A stretch of DNA of 11,350 nt, from contig JANXNT010000177.1 in the NCBI GenBank assembly GCA_025353985.1, forward strand, positions 1-11,350, in the 5' to 3' direction. A program made the position numbers and the translations under genes. Shown in pieces: positions 1 to 6,878 of this stretch; position 1 is the first letter of the stretch; each line of letters opens with the position of its first letter. The notes beneath the pieces are model-generated. The model had not been told where the DNA came from. It saw only the letters and a program-made list of their open reading frames with translations, and did not search any database. Source of the DNA: Limnoglobus sp. (GTDB lineage: Bacteria > Planctomycetota > Planctomycetia > Gemmatales > Gemmataceae).

Positions 1-32
1 GTCGTGGTCGGCGTCGTCGGCGTATCGGGCAT
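1..32 (-). CDS. Start of an unidentified gene, truncated by the window edge
   Basis: An ATG at 32-30 on the minus strand opens a frame that reads MPDTPTTPTT and then leaves the window. A GAGG Shine-Dalgarno-like sequence (complement of 40-43) lies 7 bases before it, which is good spacing. It lies 65 bases beyond the cdsA stop and in the same direction, so it is probably the next gene of the purA-uppS-cdsA cluster. In many bacteria dxr and a site-2 protease gene follow cdsA, but ten Pro/Thr-rich residues cannot identify the product. A second open frame through the same bases (Arg-rich) has no ribosome site and looks less likely. Confidence 0.35.
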   Translation of the reverse strand, partial: MPDTPTTPTT

Positions 33-97
33 GATCGAACCTCAGTTCCAATGGGGATGAGCACAGGACACAATGACCGCATAAAAGGTTATCGAAG

Positions 98-922
98 TCA
101 CAACGATTCTAGGCGAAACAGCAAGTAGGCCACCGGTGCGGCAAACAACACCGAGTCGATGACATCGAGAATTCCGCCGAATCCGGGTACCGTTTGGGAG
201 GCATCTTTCTTACCGCATTCGCGTTTTATCAGCGATTCCGCGAGGTCGCCGAGTATGCCTGCCAGCCCCACGAGCATGCCGAACGCGATGGCGTGCGGCA
301 GTCCGTATGCGAACAACCGCGGCTCGAAATTCCCGAACGCGATTGCGGTACACGTTGCAGCAATCATACCACCGGCGAAACCTTGCCAGGTTTTTTTGGG
401 ACTCAATAGCGGTGTCATTTTGTGTCGGCCGAACGCACGCCCCATCAGGTACGCGCCCACGTCGCCGAGTTTTGGCACGCAGATCGTCACCGCCAATGCC
501 AGCCCCGAAAGTTCGCCCTGCGACCAGCGCAACTGCACGAAGAACCCCGGCAAGAAGCCGAGATACGCGAACAGGAACGCGGACATCGTTACGCGGCGTA
601 GTGCGTTGCCATCGCCTGTATACGTGGCCATCTCGACGAGGAATGCGCCGAGTATCGCGAACGCCAACCCGAGCGAAACCGCATTCGGTACGTGCAGCCA
701 GTTGAGCGCGAGTAACGCACAGACGCCGATGAGCGTGGGGATCGTGTGCGGTCGCTCGTTTGTGGGCAGAATGGATAGGAGTTCGCGCGTGCCGAAGTAG
801 CCGAGCGCGATCACCGATGCGAACAGGAACGGGTAATACGGCGCGAACGTGGCATCGACGAACAGCACACCCGCCGCGATGGTGGCGAGCAACGAACCGA
901 CCCACAAACGGGTACGCAGCAT
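98..922 (-). CDS. cdsA: Phosphatidate cytidylyltransferase (CDP-diacylglycerol synthase)
   Basis: Integral membrane enzyme that converts phosphatidic acid and CTP to CDP-diacylglycerol, the precursor of all phospholipids. With the ATG at 922 the protein has 274 residues, normal for the family, with about eight hydrophobic segments. The C-terminal signature is clear: SLIKRECGKKDASQ, then VPGFGGILDVID. It matches the CdsA pattern S-x-x-K-R-x4-K-D, followed by the G-G-x-x-D-x-x-D metal/CTP site. The family's usual His before GG is Phe here and the DRxD Arg is Val, both tolerated variants. The upstream conserved blocks KLGDVGAYLMG and SPKKTWQGFAGG are also present. The ATG lies 4 bases after the uppS stop. 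An in-frame TTG at 940 would add six residues (MKAPEP) and overlap uppS by 14 bases. Neither start has a strong ribosome site, so translation is probably coupled to uppS. Function is near certain; the exact start is not. Confidence 0.95.
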   Translation of the reverse strand: MLRTRLWVGSLLATIAAGVLFVDATFAPYYPFLFASVIALGYFGTRELLSILPTNERPHTIPTLIGVCALLALNWLHVPNAVSLGLAFAILGAFLVEMATYTGDGNALRRVTMSAFLFAYLGFLPGFFVQLRWSQGELSGLALAVTICVPKLGDVGAYLMGRAFGRHKMTPLLSPKKTWQGFAGGMIAATCTAIAFGNFEPRLFAYGLPHAIAFGMLVGLAGILGDLAESLIKRECGKKDASQTVPGFGGILDVIDSVLFAAPVAYLLFRLESL

Positions 923-926
923 CGGT

Positions 927-1706
927 TCAGGTGCCTTCAATAACAGGGGAATTCAGCCCGCCGAAGCGCCGCTCGCGCAGGGCATACTCTTTCAGTGCCG
1001 CGTGCAATGTCTCCGGCGTGAAGTCCGGCCAATACGTCTGCGTGACCCACAACTCGGCGTACGAGATTTGCCACAAAAGATAGTTGCTGACACGCATCTC
1101 GCCGGCGGTGCGGATCAGCAAATCCGGATCGGGCATCCCACGCGTGTAAAGGGCATCCGCAACGGTCTCTTCGGTAATGTCATCGGGGGCAAGTTCGTCC
1201 GCTTTCACCCGTTGCGCGATCCCACGCACAGCATCGAGAATCTCCGTGCGGCTGCCATAGTTGATGGCGAGGCAGAGCGTCATTCCCGCGTTGTCCTGGC
1301 TCAGGCGCTCGCTCTCGTCGATCTCGGTGAGCACATCGTCGGGCAGGCCATCGCGGCGACCGATGACGCGGAAGCGGATATCTTCCTCGCGGATCAATTC
1401 GCGTTCGTCTAAAAGGTACTGTTTGAGGAGCACCATTAGGAAATCGAGTTCGAGCTTGGGCCGTTTCCAGTTCTCGATACTCAGGCAATACAGCGTCAGT
1501 TGGCCGATGCCGAGGCGGCACGATTCGGTGACGATGGTGCGAACGGTTTCGGTACCGCGTAGGTGCCCCTCGAAGCGTTCTTTACCGCGTTCGACGGCCC
1601 AACGACCATTGCCATCCATGATGATCGCGATGTGGGCGGGGAACCGTGCCGGGTCCAACCCGGCCGCCTGCGCGTGTGCAATCGGATCCCGCTTCACTGG
1701 TGTCAT
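927..1706 (-). CDS. uppS: Isoprenyl transferase (undecaprenyl diphosphate synthase)
   Basis: Cytosolic cis-prenyltransferase that extends farnesyl diphosphate with isopentenyl diphosphate to make the C55 lipid carrier used for cell-wall and glycan export. The 259-residue product has the family hallmarks: IMDGNGRWA at 29-37 with the catalytic Asp31, LSIENWKRP, AINYGSRTEI, and DLLIRTAGEMRVSNYLLWQ followed by YAEL and WPDF. RTAGE replaces the usual RTGGE or RTSGE, a mild change. The ATG at 1706 was chosen because it overlaps the purA stop as ATGA. The frame stays open further upstream to 1853, but that stretch lies inside purA and reads as Arg-rich shadow sequence. It is the middle gene of the purA-uppS-cdsA cluster. 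uppS next to cdsA is a very common bacterial order. A longer or shorter chain product cannot be excluded from sequence alone. Confidence 0.95.
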   Translation of the reverse strand: MTPVKRDPIAHAQAAGLDPARFPAHIAIIMDGNGRWAVERGKERFEGHLRGTETVRTIVTESCRLGIGQLTLYCLSIENWKRPKLELDFLMVLLKQYLLDERELIREEDIRFRVIGRRDGLPDDVLTEIDESERLSQDNAGMTLCLAINYGSRTEILDAVRGIAQRVKADELAPDDITEETVADALYTRGMPDPDLLIRTAGEMRVSNYLLWQISYAELWVTQTYWPDFTPETLHAALKEYALRERRFGGLNSPVIEGT

Positions 1707-3004
1707 GAGAGGTGAATCGTCTGGTCGCGGTCGGGGCCAATCGAGACGAACGAGATCTTCTTGCCGACCATCTCGCCGATGCGATCGACGTAGCGGCGTG
1801 CGGCGGTTGGCAGCCCCGCCAGCGTTTTGACCTTCGTGATATCTTCGCTCCAACCGGGCATGGTTTCGTAGATCGGCTTGCAGCGTTCGAGATCGTACGA
1901 ATCGCTCGGGAAGTGCGTAATTCGCTCGCCGTCGAGGTCGTAGCCGATGCCGAGTTTCAACTCCGGCAGCCCGCTCAGCACATCGAGCAACATCACGGTA
2001 ATTTCATCGACACCCGCGAGCGTGGCCGTGTATTTCACCGCAATCGAATCGAACCAGCCGGTGCGCCGGGGTCGCCCCGTGACGGTGCCGAACTCGCGGC
2101 CGATCTGGCGTATCCGCTCGCCGATACCCGTCGGGCCATCGTCGAGTTCGGTGGGGAATGGCCCGCGACCGACACGCGATGTGTACGCCTTAACGATGCC
2201 GATAATCCGCGTCACCGCACGGGACGGAACGCCGGAGCCGGACCAGATACCCGAAGGTAAACTGCTCGAACTCGTGACGTACGGAAACGTCCCGTGATCG
2301 ACGTCGAGCAAGCTACCCTGTGCGGCCTCAAACAGCACGTTCTTGCCCGCAGCAAACGCTTCGTGAAGTACCCGTGCCGTGTCGCAGACGTGCGGTTTGA
2401 GCGTCTCGGCATACCCGAGATATTCATCGCAAAGCCGGTTCGCATCGAACGCCTTCGGCTCCGCGCTGGCATCGGCGCAATGGGCGTGCATCAGGCGATT
2501 CTTGAACGGCACGATCTGTCGCAACCGCTCGCGCAGGTGGTCCGGGCGAAGCAGTTCGCCGACCCGCACCGCGTTCCGTCGACCGACTTTATCTTGGTAA
2601 CACGGCCCGATGCCGCGGCCCGTCGTGCCGAGCTTGGCATCGACGTTCGCTTCGGCGAGTCGCTCTTCTTCCATGTGGTACGGGAAGATCACGTGCGCGT
2701 GGTTGCTGACCATGAGGTTCGCACCAACGGGGATGCCGACCGCACGCAGCTTGTCCACTTCTTCGATGAATCGCGGCGGGTAAACGACGACGCCGTTCCC
2801 GATCACCGATTGCACGTGCGGCTTCAATACGCCCGTCGGTAATAGCGAAAGGGCAAACTTGCGGTCGCCCCAAACGACGGTGTGCCCCGCGTTGGCTCCG
2901 CCATTGAAGCGCACGACGAAATCGTTCTGATCGCCGAGCAAATCGACGATTTTCCCCTTGGCTTCGTCGCCCCACTGAAGGCCAACGACACAGGTGCCGG
3001 GCAT
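1703..3004 (-). CDS. purA: Adenylosuccinate synthetase
   Basis: Cytosolic enzyme that joins aspartate to IMP using GTP, giving adenylosuccinate, the first committed step to AMP. The protein has 433 residues, full length for bacterial PurA. Visible family blocks include QWGDEAKGK (Asp13 acts as the catalytic base in the family), NGGANAGHTVV with His41, GTTGRGIGPCYQDK, AAQGSLLDVDHGTFPYVTSS, TSRVGRGPFPTEL, VTGRPRRTGWFD and the C-terminal ISFVSIGPDRDQTI. Numbering of Asp13 and His41 equals that of E. coli. The ATG at 3004 gives the standard start just before the first strand, with a weak GGCGGAA ribosome site upstream. It is the first gene of the leftward cluster and its TGA overlaps the uppS ATG. 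No regulatory element is obvious upstream. Placing purA ahead of lipid genes is less usual than the uppS-cdsA pair itself. Confidence 0.97.
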   Translation of the reverse strand: MPGTCVVGLQWGDEAKGKIVDLLGDQNDFVVRFNGGANAGHTVVWGDRKFALSLLPTGVLKPHVQSVIGNGVVVYPPRFIEEVDKLRAVGIPVGANLMVSNHAHVIFPYHMEEERLAEANVDAKLGTTGRGIGPCYQDKVGRRNAVRVGELLRPDHLRERLRQIVPFKNRLMHAHCADASAEPKAFDANRLCDEYLGYAETLKPHVCDTARVLHEAFAAGKNVLFEAAQGSLLDVDHGTFPYVTSSSSLPSGIWSGSGVPSRAVTRIIGIVKAYTSRVGRGPFPTELDDGPTGIGERIRQIGREFGTVTGRPRRTGWFDSIAVKYTATLAGVDEITVMLLDVLSGLPELKLGIGYDLDGERITHFPSDSYDLERCKPIYETMPGWSEDITKVKTLAGLPTAARRYVDRIGEMVGKKISFVSIGPDRDQTIHLS

Positions 3005-3322
3005 GAATGTTCCGCCAATTCGTTACGAAAAAAGACCGTGGCAAAGCCAATTACGCCACCTAAGAACCGTAGGCCAACGGCAATAGACCGTCAAGGGGAT
3101 GCCGAAAGTGCGGGAAGGAACAGCGGAACACGTCCACAGTAAATCCGTCCCGACTTGTGGCGAATCTCTGAGAAGTACCGGAAAGGCTTGCCTTCTGACA
3201 CGCTCGGTGCGAATAATAAGGAAATGTTACTGTTGCTGGCGAAGCGTTGAAAGAACGCGCCGGATGTTCGGTACAGATTGCAGAGCAGGACGCCGCCCGA
3301 GTCGATCATTTAAGGGGATATT
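3005..3322. other. Divergent intergenic region, purA / secreted protein
   Basis: This 318-base gap separates two divergently transcribed genes, so it must carry promoters in both directions. The plus-strand side holds a plausible promoter (3188-3217) and a ribosome site (AAGGGGA at 3312-3318). A short inverted repeat, GTGGC at 3038-3042 and GCCAC at 3055-3059, lies near the purA start but has only five-base arms. Short open frames across the gap have no ribosome site and no recognisable protein features, and were not called. Confidence 0.5.
3188..3217 (+). promoter_or_regulatory. Possible sigma70-like promoter
   Basis: TTGCCT at 3188-3193 (four of six to the -35 consensus) and AATAAT at 3212-3217 (five of six to the -10 consensus) are 18 bases apart. 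Transcription would start about 100 bases before the ATG at 3323. It is the best match seen in the gap, but planctomycete promoters are poorly characterised and such matches arise by chance. A second candidate, TTGAAA at 3247-3252, lacks a good -10. Confidence 0.3.
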
Positions 3323-4408
3323 ATGCGGCCGTTCGTGAAACTCATCGCGTTGACCTCGGCAGCCTTCTTGTTGGGGATCGATTCTCCGGAAGCCGCCGCA
3401 CAAAACTCGTTCTATCGCCCCGGACCTCCGGGCTTCCAAACCTACGGGTTTTACAGCCGATCGTTCGGCTACGTCTCCAGTTCGCCACTCTTCATCAATG
3501 GCACGCCATTCCGCCAAGTCTACTACCAGAACATCTACGGCTACCGTGCCCTGCAAATTGCGCCGCCACTCTACAGCACGTTCAGCCCCGGTTTCTACGG
3601 TTCGTCTGGCGGCTACGGCGGGCCACTCAACGACCGCGCCCAACTCGCACTCCAGCAAGCTCAACGTGCGAACCGCAACGACCTGCAATTGCAGCAACAG
3701 CAATTCGATAAATGGGCCGACGAACGCGGTGCGAAAGTCGTACCGAAAGAACAACTTGCGAAAGCGTCGGAAGCGGTGCGAACCGCATTGGCAACGGTTT
3801 CTGAGGGCGACATCGTTAGCGGATTGGCACTCAATCAGACGCTGAAAGCGATTCAGGAACTCGAAGCCAAGGGTATCAAGGCGAACGCGCCGTTCTTCCC
3901 ACCCGAACTGTTGTCGAAAGCGATCTTCCAGGGTGGGGCCGCCGCCGATGTGCTCAACTTCTTCCGCGACGACGCGCTCACGTTCCCCGTCGGATTGCAA
4001 ACGACTGAATTCGAAGGGATGCGTAACCTCATCGAACGCGACTTCGATGCCGTCGTTGGCCTGGTGAAAGCGGGTAAGCGGATCGACCTCACGATCGTCG
4101 AGCGATTGGGGGGTAACCTGAAGAAACTGCACGCGATGCATCCGACCGCCGAGGAAGAAAAGGGCGGTTGCGGCTACCTGACTTCGCTCGAATCCGCAGT
4201 CAAATTGCTCAAAGATCCCGTGGCTTCGAACGGCTTGCTCATCGGTAGCTGGCACACCATCGGAACGGGCGTCGGCGAACTGACAAAGCACATGACGAAG
4301 TTCAAACTCACATTTGGCCCCGCATCCACGGGCGACGAAGACGCTTACCGTTCGCTGCATCGCGGTCTGGTGGCGTATCTCAGTGACCTCGCCCAAGTGA
4401 AACGATAA
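3323..4408 (+). CDS. Secreted hypothetical protein, Tyr/Ser/Gly-rich N-terminus and Gln-rich helix
   Basis: The 361-residue product is not recognised. Residues 1-26 form a typical signal peptide: a positive start (MRPFVK), a hydrophobic core (LIALTSAAFLLG) and a probable cut after Ala-Ala-Ala before Gln27. Residues 28 to about 105 are rich in Tyr, Phe, Gly, Ser and Pro and look disordered or adhesive. About 106-140 is a Gln/Asn/Arg-rich helical, coiled-coil-like piece containing LQLQQQQF. From about 140 to the end the sequence is mixed and mostly helical, with one Cys (GGCGYL). The strong AAGGGGA ribosome site four bases before the ATG, the signal peptide and the C/G-rich third codon positions favour this strand over a longer antisense frame at 3227-4444. 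It is a single-gene unit that converges on the ATPase gene. It is likely exported to the periplasm or surface; no enzymatic motif is visible. Confidence 0.85.
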   Translation: MRPFVKLIALTSAAFLLGIDSPEAAAQNSFYRPGPPGFQTYGFYSRSFGYVSSSPLFINGTPFRQVYYQNIYGYRALQIAPPLYSTFSPGFYGSSGGYGGPLNDRAQLALQQAQRANRNDLQLQQQQFDKWADERGAKVVPKEQLAKASEAVRTALATVSEGDIVSGLALNQTLKAIQELEAKGIKANAPFFPPELLSKAIFQGGAAADVLNFFRDDALTFPVGLQTTEFEGMRNLIERDFDAVVGLVKAGKRIDLTIVERLGGNLKKLHAMHPTAEEEKGGCGYLTSLESAVKLLKDPVASNGLLIGSWHTIGTGVGELTKHMTKFKLTFGPASTGDEDAYRSLHRGLVAYLSDLAQVKR

Positions 4409-4410
4409 GT

Positions 4411-4443
4411 GACGCGAGGTAGGATTTGAAGTGTACCTCTTCA
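4411..4443. terminator. Weak inverted repeat between convergent genes
   Basis: GAGGTA at 4416-4421 pairs with TACCTC at 4434-4439 around a 12-base loop. GTGA and TCAC can extend the stem across small bulges. It fills almost the whole gap between two convergent stop codons, where a two-way terminator would be expected. It has no T-tract on either strand, so the call is weak. Confidence 0.3.
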
Positions 4444-5907
4444 CGCATCTGCCGTCAGGTCGTTTAAGTCTTGCGGCAGGATTTCATGCCGAACGAGTAT
4501 GGCTCGCTGTTCGTCGTAAAGCACCGGTGCGATGCCCACGTATTGCACGTTCCACTTTTGATACTTTCGCATTGTTGTCAAGAACCGTTCGACGTGTTGC
4601 CGGAAACGATTGATATCGGATAACAGTTTCACCGCGGACCGCTTGCACGAGCCGAAGCGGATTGTCCCAGTGGTTTCGTTCACCGCGACAAGATCGATCT
4701 CGGTATCTGCACGATCCCAATAACCTTCGACTCGTTGCGTAAGCGGGAAATCGCCCTGCCCTTTGCGGCTTCGCTCTTCGTACAGTTGGGCGACCAGTTT
4801 TTCTAGCGTTCCCCCTTCGACATCGGCCAAACGCTGATCGGCTTCGCGAACGAGGGAATCGATCGGGCGAAAGGCAATCGCCGAAACAGGGGTGGCCAGC
4901 GCCGCGAGCCACGAACGCAAAAAGTTGTCGGTCATGTAATACCGGCTCTTTCTCGCATCGGGCTTGGCGAACACGGGCAATTTCTTGTCAATCAGGCGAA
5001 ACCGCTCGATCAATACCTTCAGGTAACCCCCGATTTGCGCATCGGGGTTGCCGCTCGCTTCCCGAATCGCCGCAACGAGTTCGTTGTGCATATGCCCCGG
5101 ATTGCGTGCCACGTATTTCAAAACGACATCGTACCGCCCGCGCAATTCGCGAAGGAAACCGTTCTCGGCTTCGCTGCGAAGTGGCGAGGAACTCTCGAAG
5201 AAAATCCGCCGCAGTAGCGTCGGGCGATCCGCAGCCAGCACGCCTTGTTCGTAGCAATCGCGGTAGAACTTCGGCACGCCTTCGAACAGATTCCACAGGA
5301 ACAACAGACGTTCCGGCGAAGCATCTGCATGATCGCGCATAATGGCGCGAATCGATTGGATATCGAGGTGCGTCAGATCGATCGTGTCGGTGATCCGGTT
5401 GTAAAGCGGTGCGGTACGGTCTTCGAGTAATGCCGTCATTTCGGTATAAACCGAACCGAGAACGATCAGCCCACCCGTCACCCGTTCCGCCTTGGCAGAC
5501 AAACGATCGACGGCGGCTTGCAGCAACGAGCAAAAGTGTTCGTAGCCCTTGCGGTTGAAGTACTGAAACTCATCGAGCACGATGATGTAGCCATCTTCGG
5601 CCATCGTTTCGAGGAGTTTCGCCAACTGCGGTAAGTCTTGCGGGTGCGGATATTTTTCCGCGGGTACTCGAAATGCGTCTAACCCATCGTGGATGGCGGA
5701 AATGACGCCGGCTGGCTCCGAATCGGGTATCTGCACGTAGAAGACGGGCTGCGTCGATCCGATCGTGTGTAACGCTTCCTGGATCAGCGTCGTCTTGCCA
5801 ATCCGGCGTCGGCCCGTCACCTTTGCGAAGAACCAACGCTTTCGCGAAAGCAAATCCGCGAGGACAGCCAGTTGTTCTTTACGGCCGTAAAACTTCCAGG
5901 GAGTCAT
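4441..5907 (-). CDS. P-loop ATPase of the archaeal/DUF234 type with wHTH-like and nuclease-like parts
   Basis: The product has 488 residues and belongs to the MNS/STAND-related ATPases often annotated as ATP-binding protein or DUF234. Seen in sequence: GRKEQL at 8-13; Walker A GRRRIGKT at 32-39; Walker B YIIVLDEFQYF with Asp112-Glu113; a sensor-like LIVLGS at about 147-152; and PLYNR at 167-171, matching the family PLYGR block. A probable winged helix follows at about 240-310 (ARNPGHMHNELVAAI, then GGYLKVLIERFRLI). Next comes the family YYMTDNFLRSWLA block. The C-terminus has TEIDLVAVNE at 402-411 and FGSCKRS from 418, resembling a PD-(D/E)xK core. Relatives usually show GECK, so the acidic residue is Ser420 here and catalysis may be lost. 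The role of the family is unsettled; DNA-linked or mobile/defence-type functions have been proposed. The ATG at 5907 has no ribosome site and lies 12 bases from two tandem dyads, which suggests tight or self-regulated expression. It may be horizontally acquired (inference). Confidence 0.85.
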   Translation of the reverse strand: MTPWKFYGRKEQLAVLADLLSRKRWFFAKVTGRRRIGKTTLIQEALHTIGSTQPVFYVQIPDSEPAGVISAIHDGLDAFRVPAEKYPHPQDLPQLAKLLETMAEDGYIIVLDEFQYFNRKGYEHFCSLLQAAVDRLSAKAERVTGGLIVLGSVYTEMTALLEDRTAPLYNRITDTIDLTHLDIQSIRAIMRDHADASPERLLFLWNLFEGVPKFYRDCYEQGVLAADRPTLLRRIFFESSSPLRSEAENGFLRELRGRYDVVLKYVARNPGHMHNELVAAIREASGNPDAQIGGYLKVLIERFRLIDKKLPVFAKPDARKSRYYMTDNFLRSWLAALATPVSAIAFRPIDSLVREADQRLADVEGGTLEKLVAQLYEERSRKGQGDFPLTQRVEGYWDRADTEIDLVAVNETTGTIRFGSCKRSAVKLLSDINRFRQHVERFLTTMRKYQKWNVQYVGIAPVLYDEQRAILVRHEILPQDLNDLTADA

Positions 5908-5919
5908 GGCGAAGACACT

Positions 5920-5942
5920 TAAGGTAAAGCGGCTTTATCTTA
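5920..5942. promoter_or_regulatory. 23-bp dyad, copy 1 (operator-like)
   Basis: The left arm TAAGGTAAAGC and right arm GCTTTATCTTA flank a central G at 5931. Ten of eleven pairs are complementary; the only mismatch is G5924 against T5938. It begins 13 bases upstream of the ATPase start codon. It is AT-rich and unlike the surrounding GC-rich DNA, with no T-tract and a one-base centre. This favours a protein-binding site in DNA over an RNA terminator. The dimeric regulator is unknown; the ATPase's own winged-helix part is one candidate. Confidence 0.7.
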
Positions 5943-5943
5943 G

Positions 5944-5966
5944 TAAGGTAAAGTGACTTTATCTTA
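5944..5966. promoter_or_regulatory. 23-bp dyad, copy 2 (operator-like)
   Basis: The left arm TAAGGTAAAGT and right arm ACTTTATCTTA flank a central G at 5955. It lies one base after copy 1, with centres 24 bases apart. Compared with copy 1 the innermost pair is T/A instead of C/G, so both arms changed together and symmetry was kept. The one off-symmetry pair (G5948 against T5962) is the same in both copies. Its last three bases form the stop codon of the deacetylase gene on the minus strand, so the element overlaps that gene's end. Confidence 0.7.
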
Positions 5967-6878
5967 TGCAGCAATCCGCGATCGATTCGGTTTTCCGCCC
6001 ATCATTTCCGCGGCACTCGTGAATGTGAACCCGGCGTTGCGGACGGCGTTGCGAAATGTCGGGTCGCGGAGACGTTCCCATTCGGCGGCGCGGCGATGGA
6101 GTTGCCCGTCGGCGAACGAGCCATCGCGGCCTTCGATGCTGCTGTCGAGGTAGCCGGGGTGGCAGGTCAATTCGACGAAGTTCCCCTTCGCGTTCGCGAT
6201 CCAGTTCGGCAGGAAATTCGTGTCGTGAACGTATGGCGGATCGGTGATGCCGATGAGCGCGTCATTGCCCGGCCAACCGGCTTCGGCTTGGTGGCGGATC
6301 GCACGGCGGCCGAACTGCGATAATAACGCCCGTTTCCGGCGTGCGCCGCGAACGCGGAACAGTGTGCGCGACGTCTCGACGACGCGGCGAACGTAGGGGC
6401 GTGGGGTTTGTTCGCGGAGAATGCTGGCTAATGCCCGTCGTACCGGGCCGAAGATGTGTACGTGATGGTGGCCGTTCACGTTCATCGGCACTTGCCCGAC
6501 GAGTTCGCGAAATCGCTCGTATTGCGTACGCAGTTCCGTCTCGATTTCCGCTTCGACGACCTGGCCACGCAACATTTTTTTGAGGAACGTGCCAAGGTGT
6601 AAGAATCGGCCATCGCCATCGACCAACGAGCGTACGGTATCGGGCGAACTCAGTGGCGAATCGAGCGTGAGGCACGGGTGCCAACCGAGTTCGAGTGGCT
6701 GCCCTTGGGCCATCCACAAACGAACGGAATCGGCGGCATGGGACGAGTTTACCAAGAGCACGGTGGAAGTGACGACGCCGATCGCGGCCAGGTCGAGAAT
6801 CCCGCACGAGGTTTCCATGCCGATGCCGAAATCATCGGCGGTGACGAGCAAGGATCGCGGGTTCATGTGGGGTTCCAT
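5964..6878 (-). CDS. YdjC/ChbG/HpnK-type carbohydrate deacetylase
   Basis: Predicted metal-dependent deacetylase that removes an acetyl group from an N-acetylated sugar. The family includes ChbG (chitooligosaccharides) and HpnK (hopanoid-linked GlcNAc). Of 304 residues, the start LLVTADDFGIG carries the catalytic/metal Asp15-Asp16, with His67 in LGWHPCLTLDSPL, a His cluster NGHHHVHIFG at 135-144, and His240 in ELTCHPGYLD. All expected ligand blocks are present and length is normal. No signal peptide is seen, so it should be cytosolic. The ATG at 6878 shares one base with the upstream glycosyltransferase stop (TAATG), implying coupled translation. A second ATG at 6866 with GGAA before it would give MNPRSLLV and is equally credible. 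The frame opens further upstream to 7079, but that part lies inside the glycosyltransferase. Substrate is unknown; the partner gene suggests a lipid-linked or nucleotide-derived amino sugar. Confidence 0.9.
   Translation of the reverse strand: MEPHMNPRSLLVTADDFGIGMETSCGILDLAAIGVVTSTVLLVNSSHAADSVRLWMAQGQPLELGWHPCLTLDSPLSSPDTVRSLVDGDGRFLHLGTFLKKMLRGQVVEAEIETELRTQYERFRELVGQVPMNVNGHHHVHIFGPVRRALASILREQTPRPYVRRVVETSRTLFRVRGARRKRALLSQFGRRAIRHQAEAGWPGNDALIGITDPPYVHDTNFLPNWIANAKGNFVELTCHPGYLDSSIEGRDGSFADGQLHRRAAEWERLRDPTFRNAVRNAGFTFTSAAEMMGGKPNRSRIAA

Noticed and set aside
1707..1853. Upstream extension of uppS to an earlier start
   Set aside because: It lies wholly inside purA and reads Arg-rich shadow sequence; the ATGA overlap start gives the normal family length.
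3091..3309. A 72-codon minus-strand frame in the purA/secreted protein gap
   Set aside because: No ribosome site, no recognisable features, and it runs across the likely promoter of the plus-strand gene.
3227..4444. A 405-codon open frame on the minus strand covering the secreted protein gene
   Set aside because: The plus-strand frame has a strong ribosome site, a signal peptide and a better third-position pattern; the antisense product has no recognisable motif and would overlap it completely.
5920..5966. The tandem dyads as an intrinsic terminator or CRISPR-like repeat pair
   Set aside because: The stems are AT-rich with a one-base centre and no T-tract, and only one base separates the two copies, so there is no spacer as in a CRISPR array.
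5964..6878. Naming the deacetylase hpnK as part of a hopanoid locus
   Set aside because: No squalene-hopene cyclase or other hpn genes are in the window, and the neighbouring GT2 does not look like HpnI, so only the broad family is supported.
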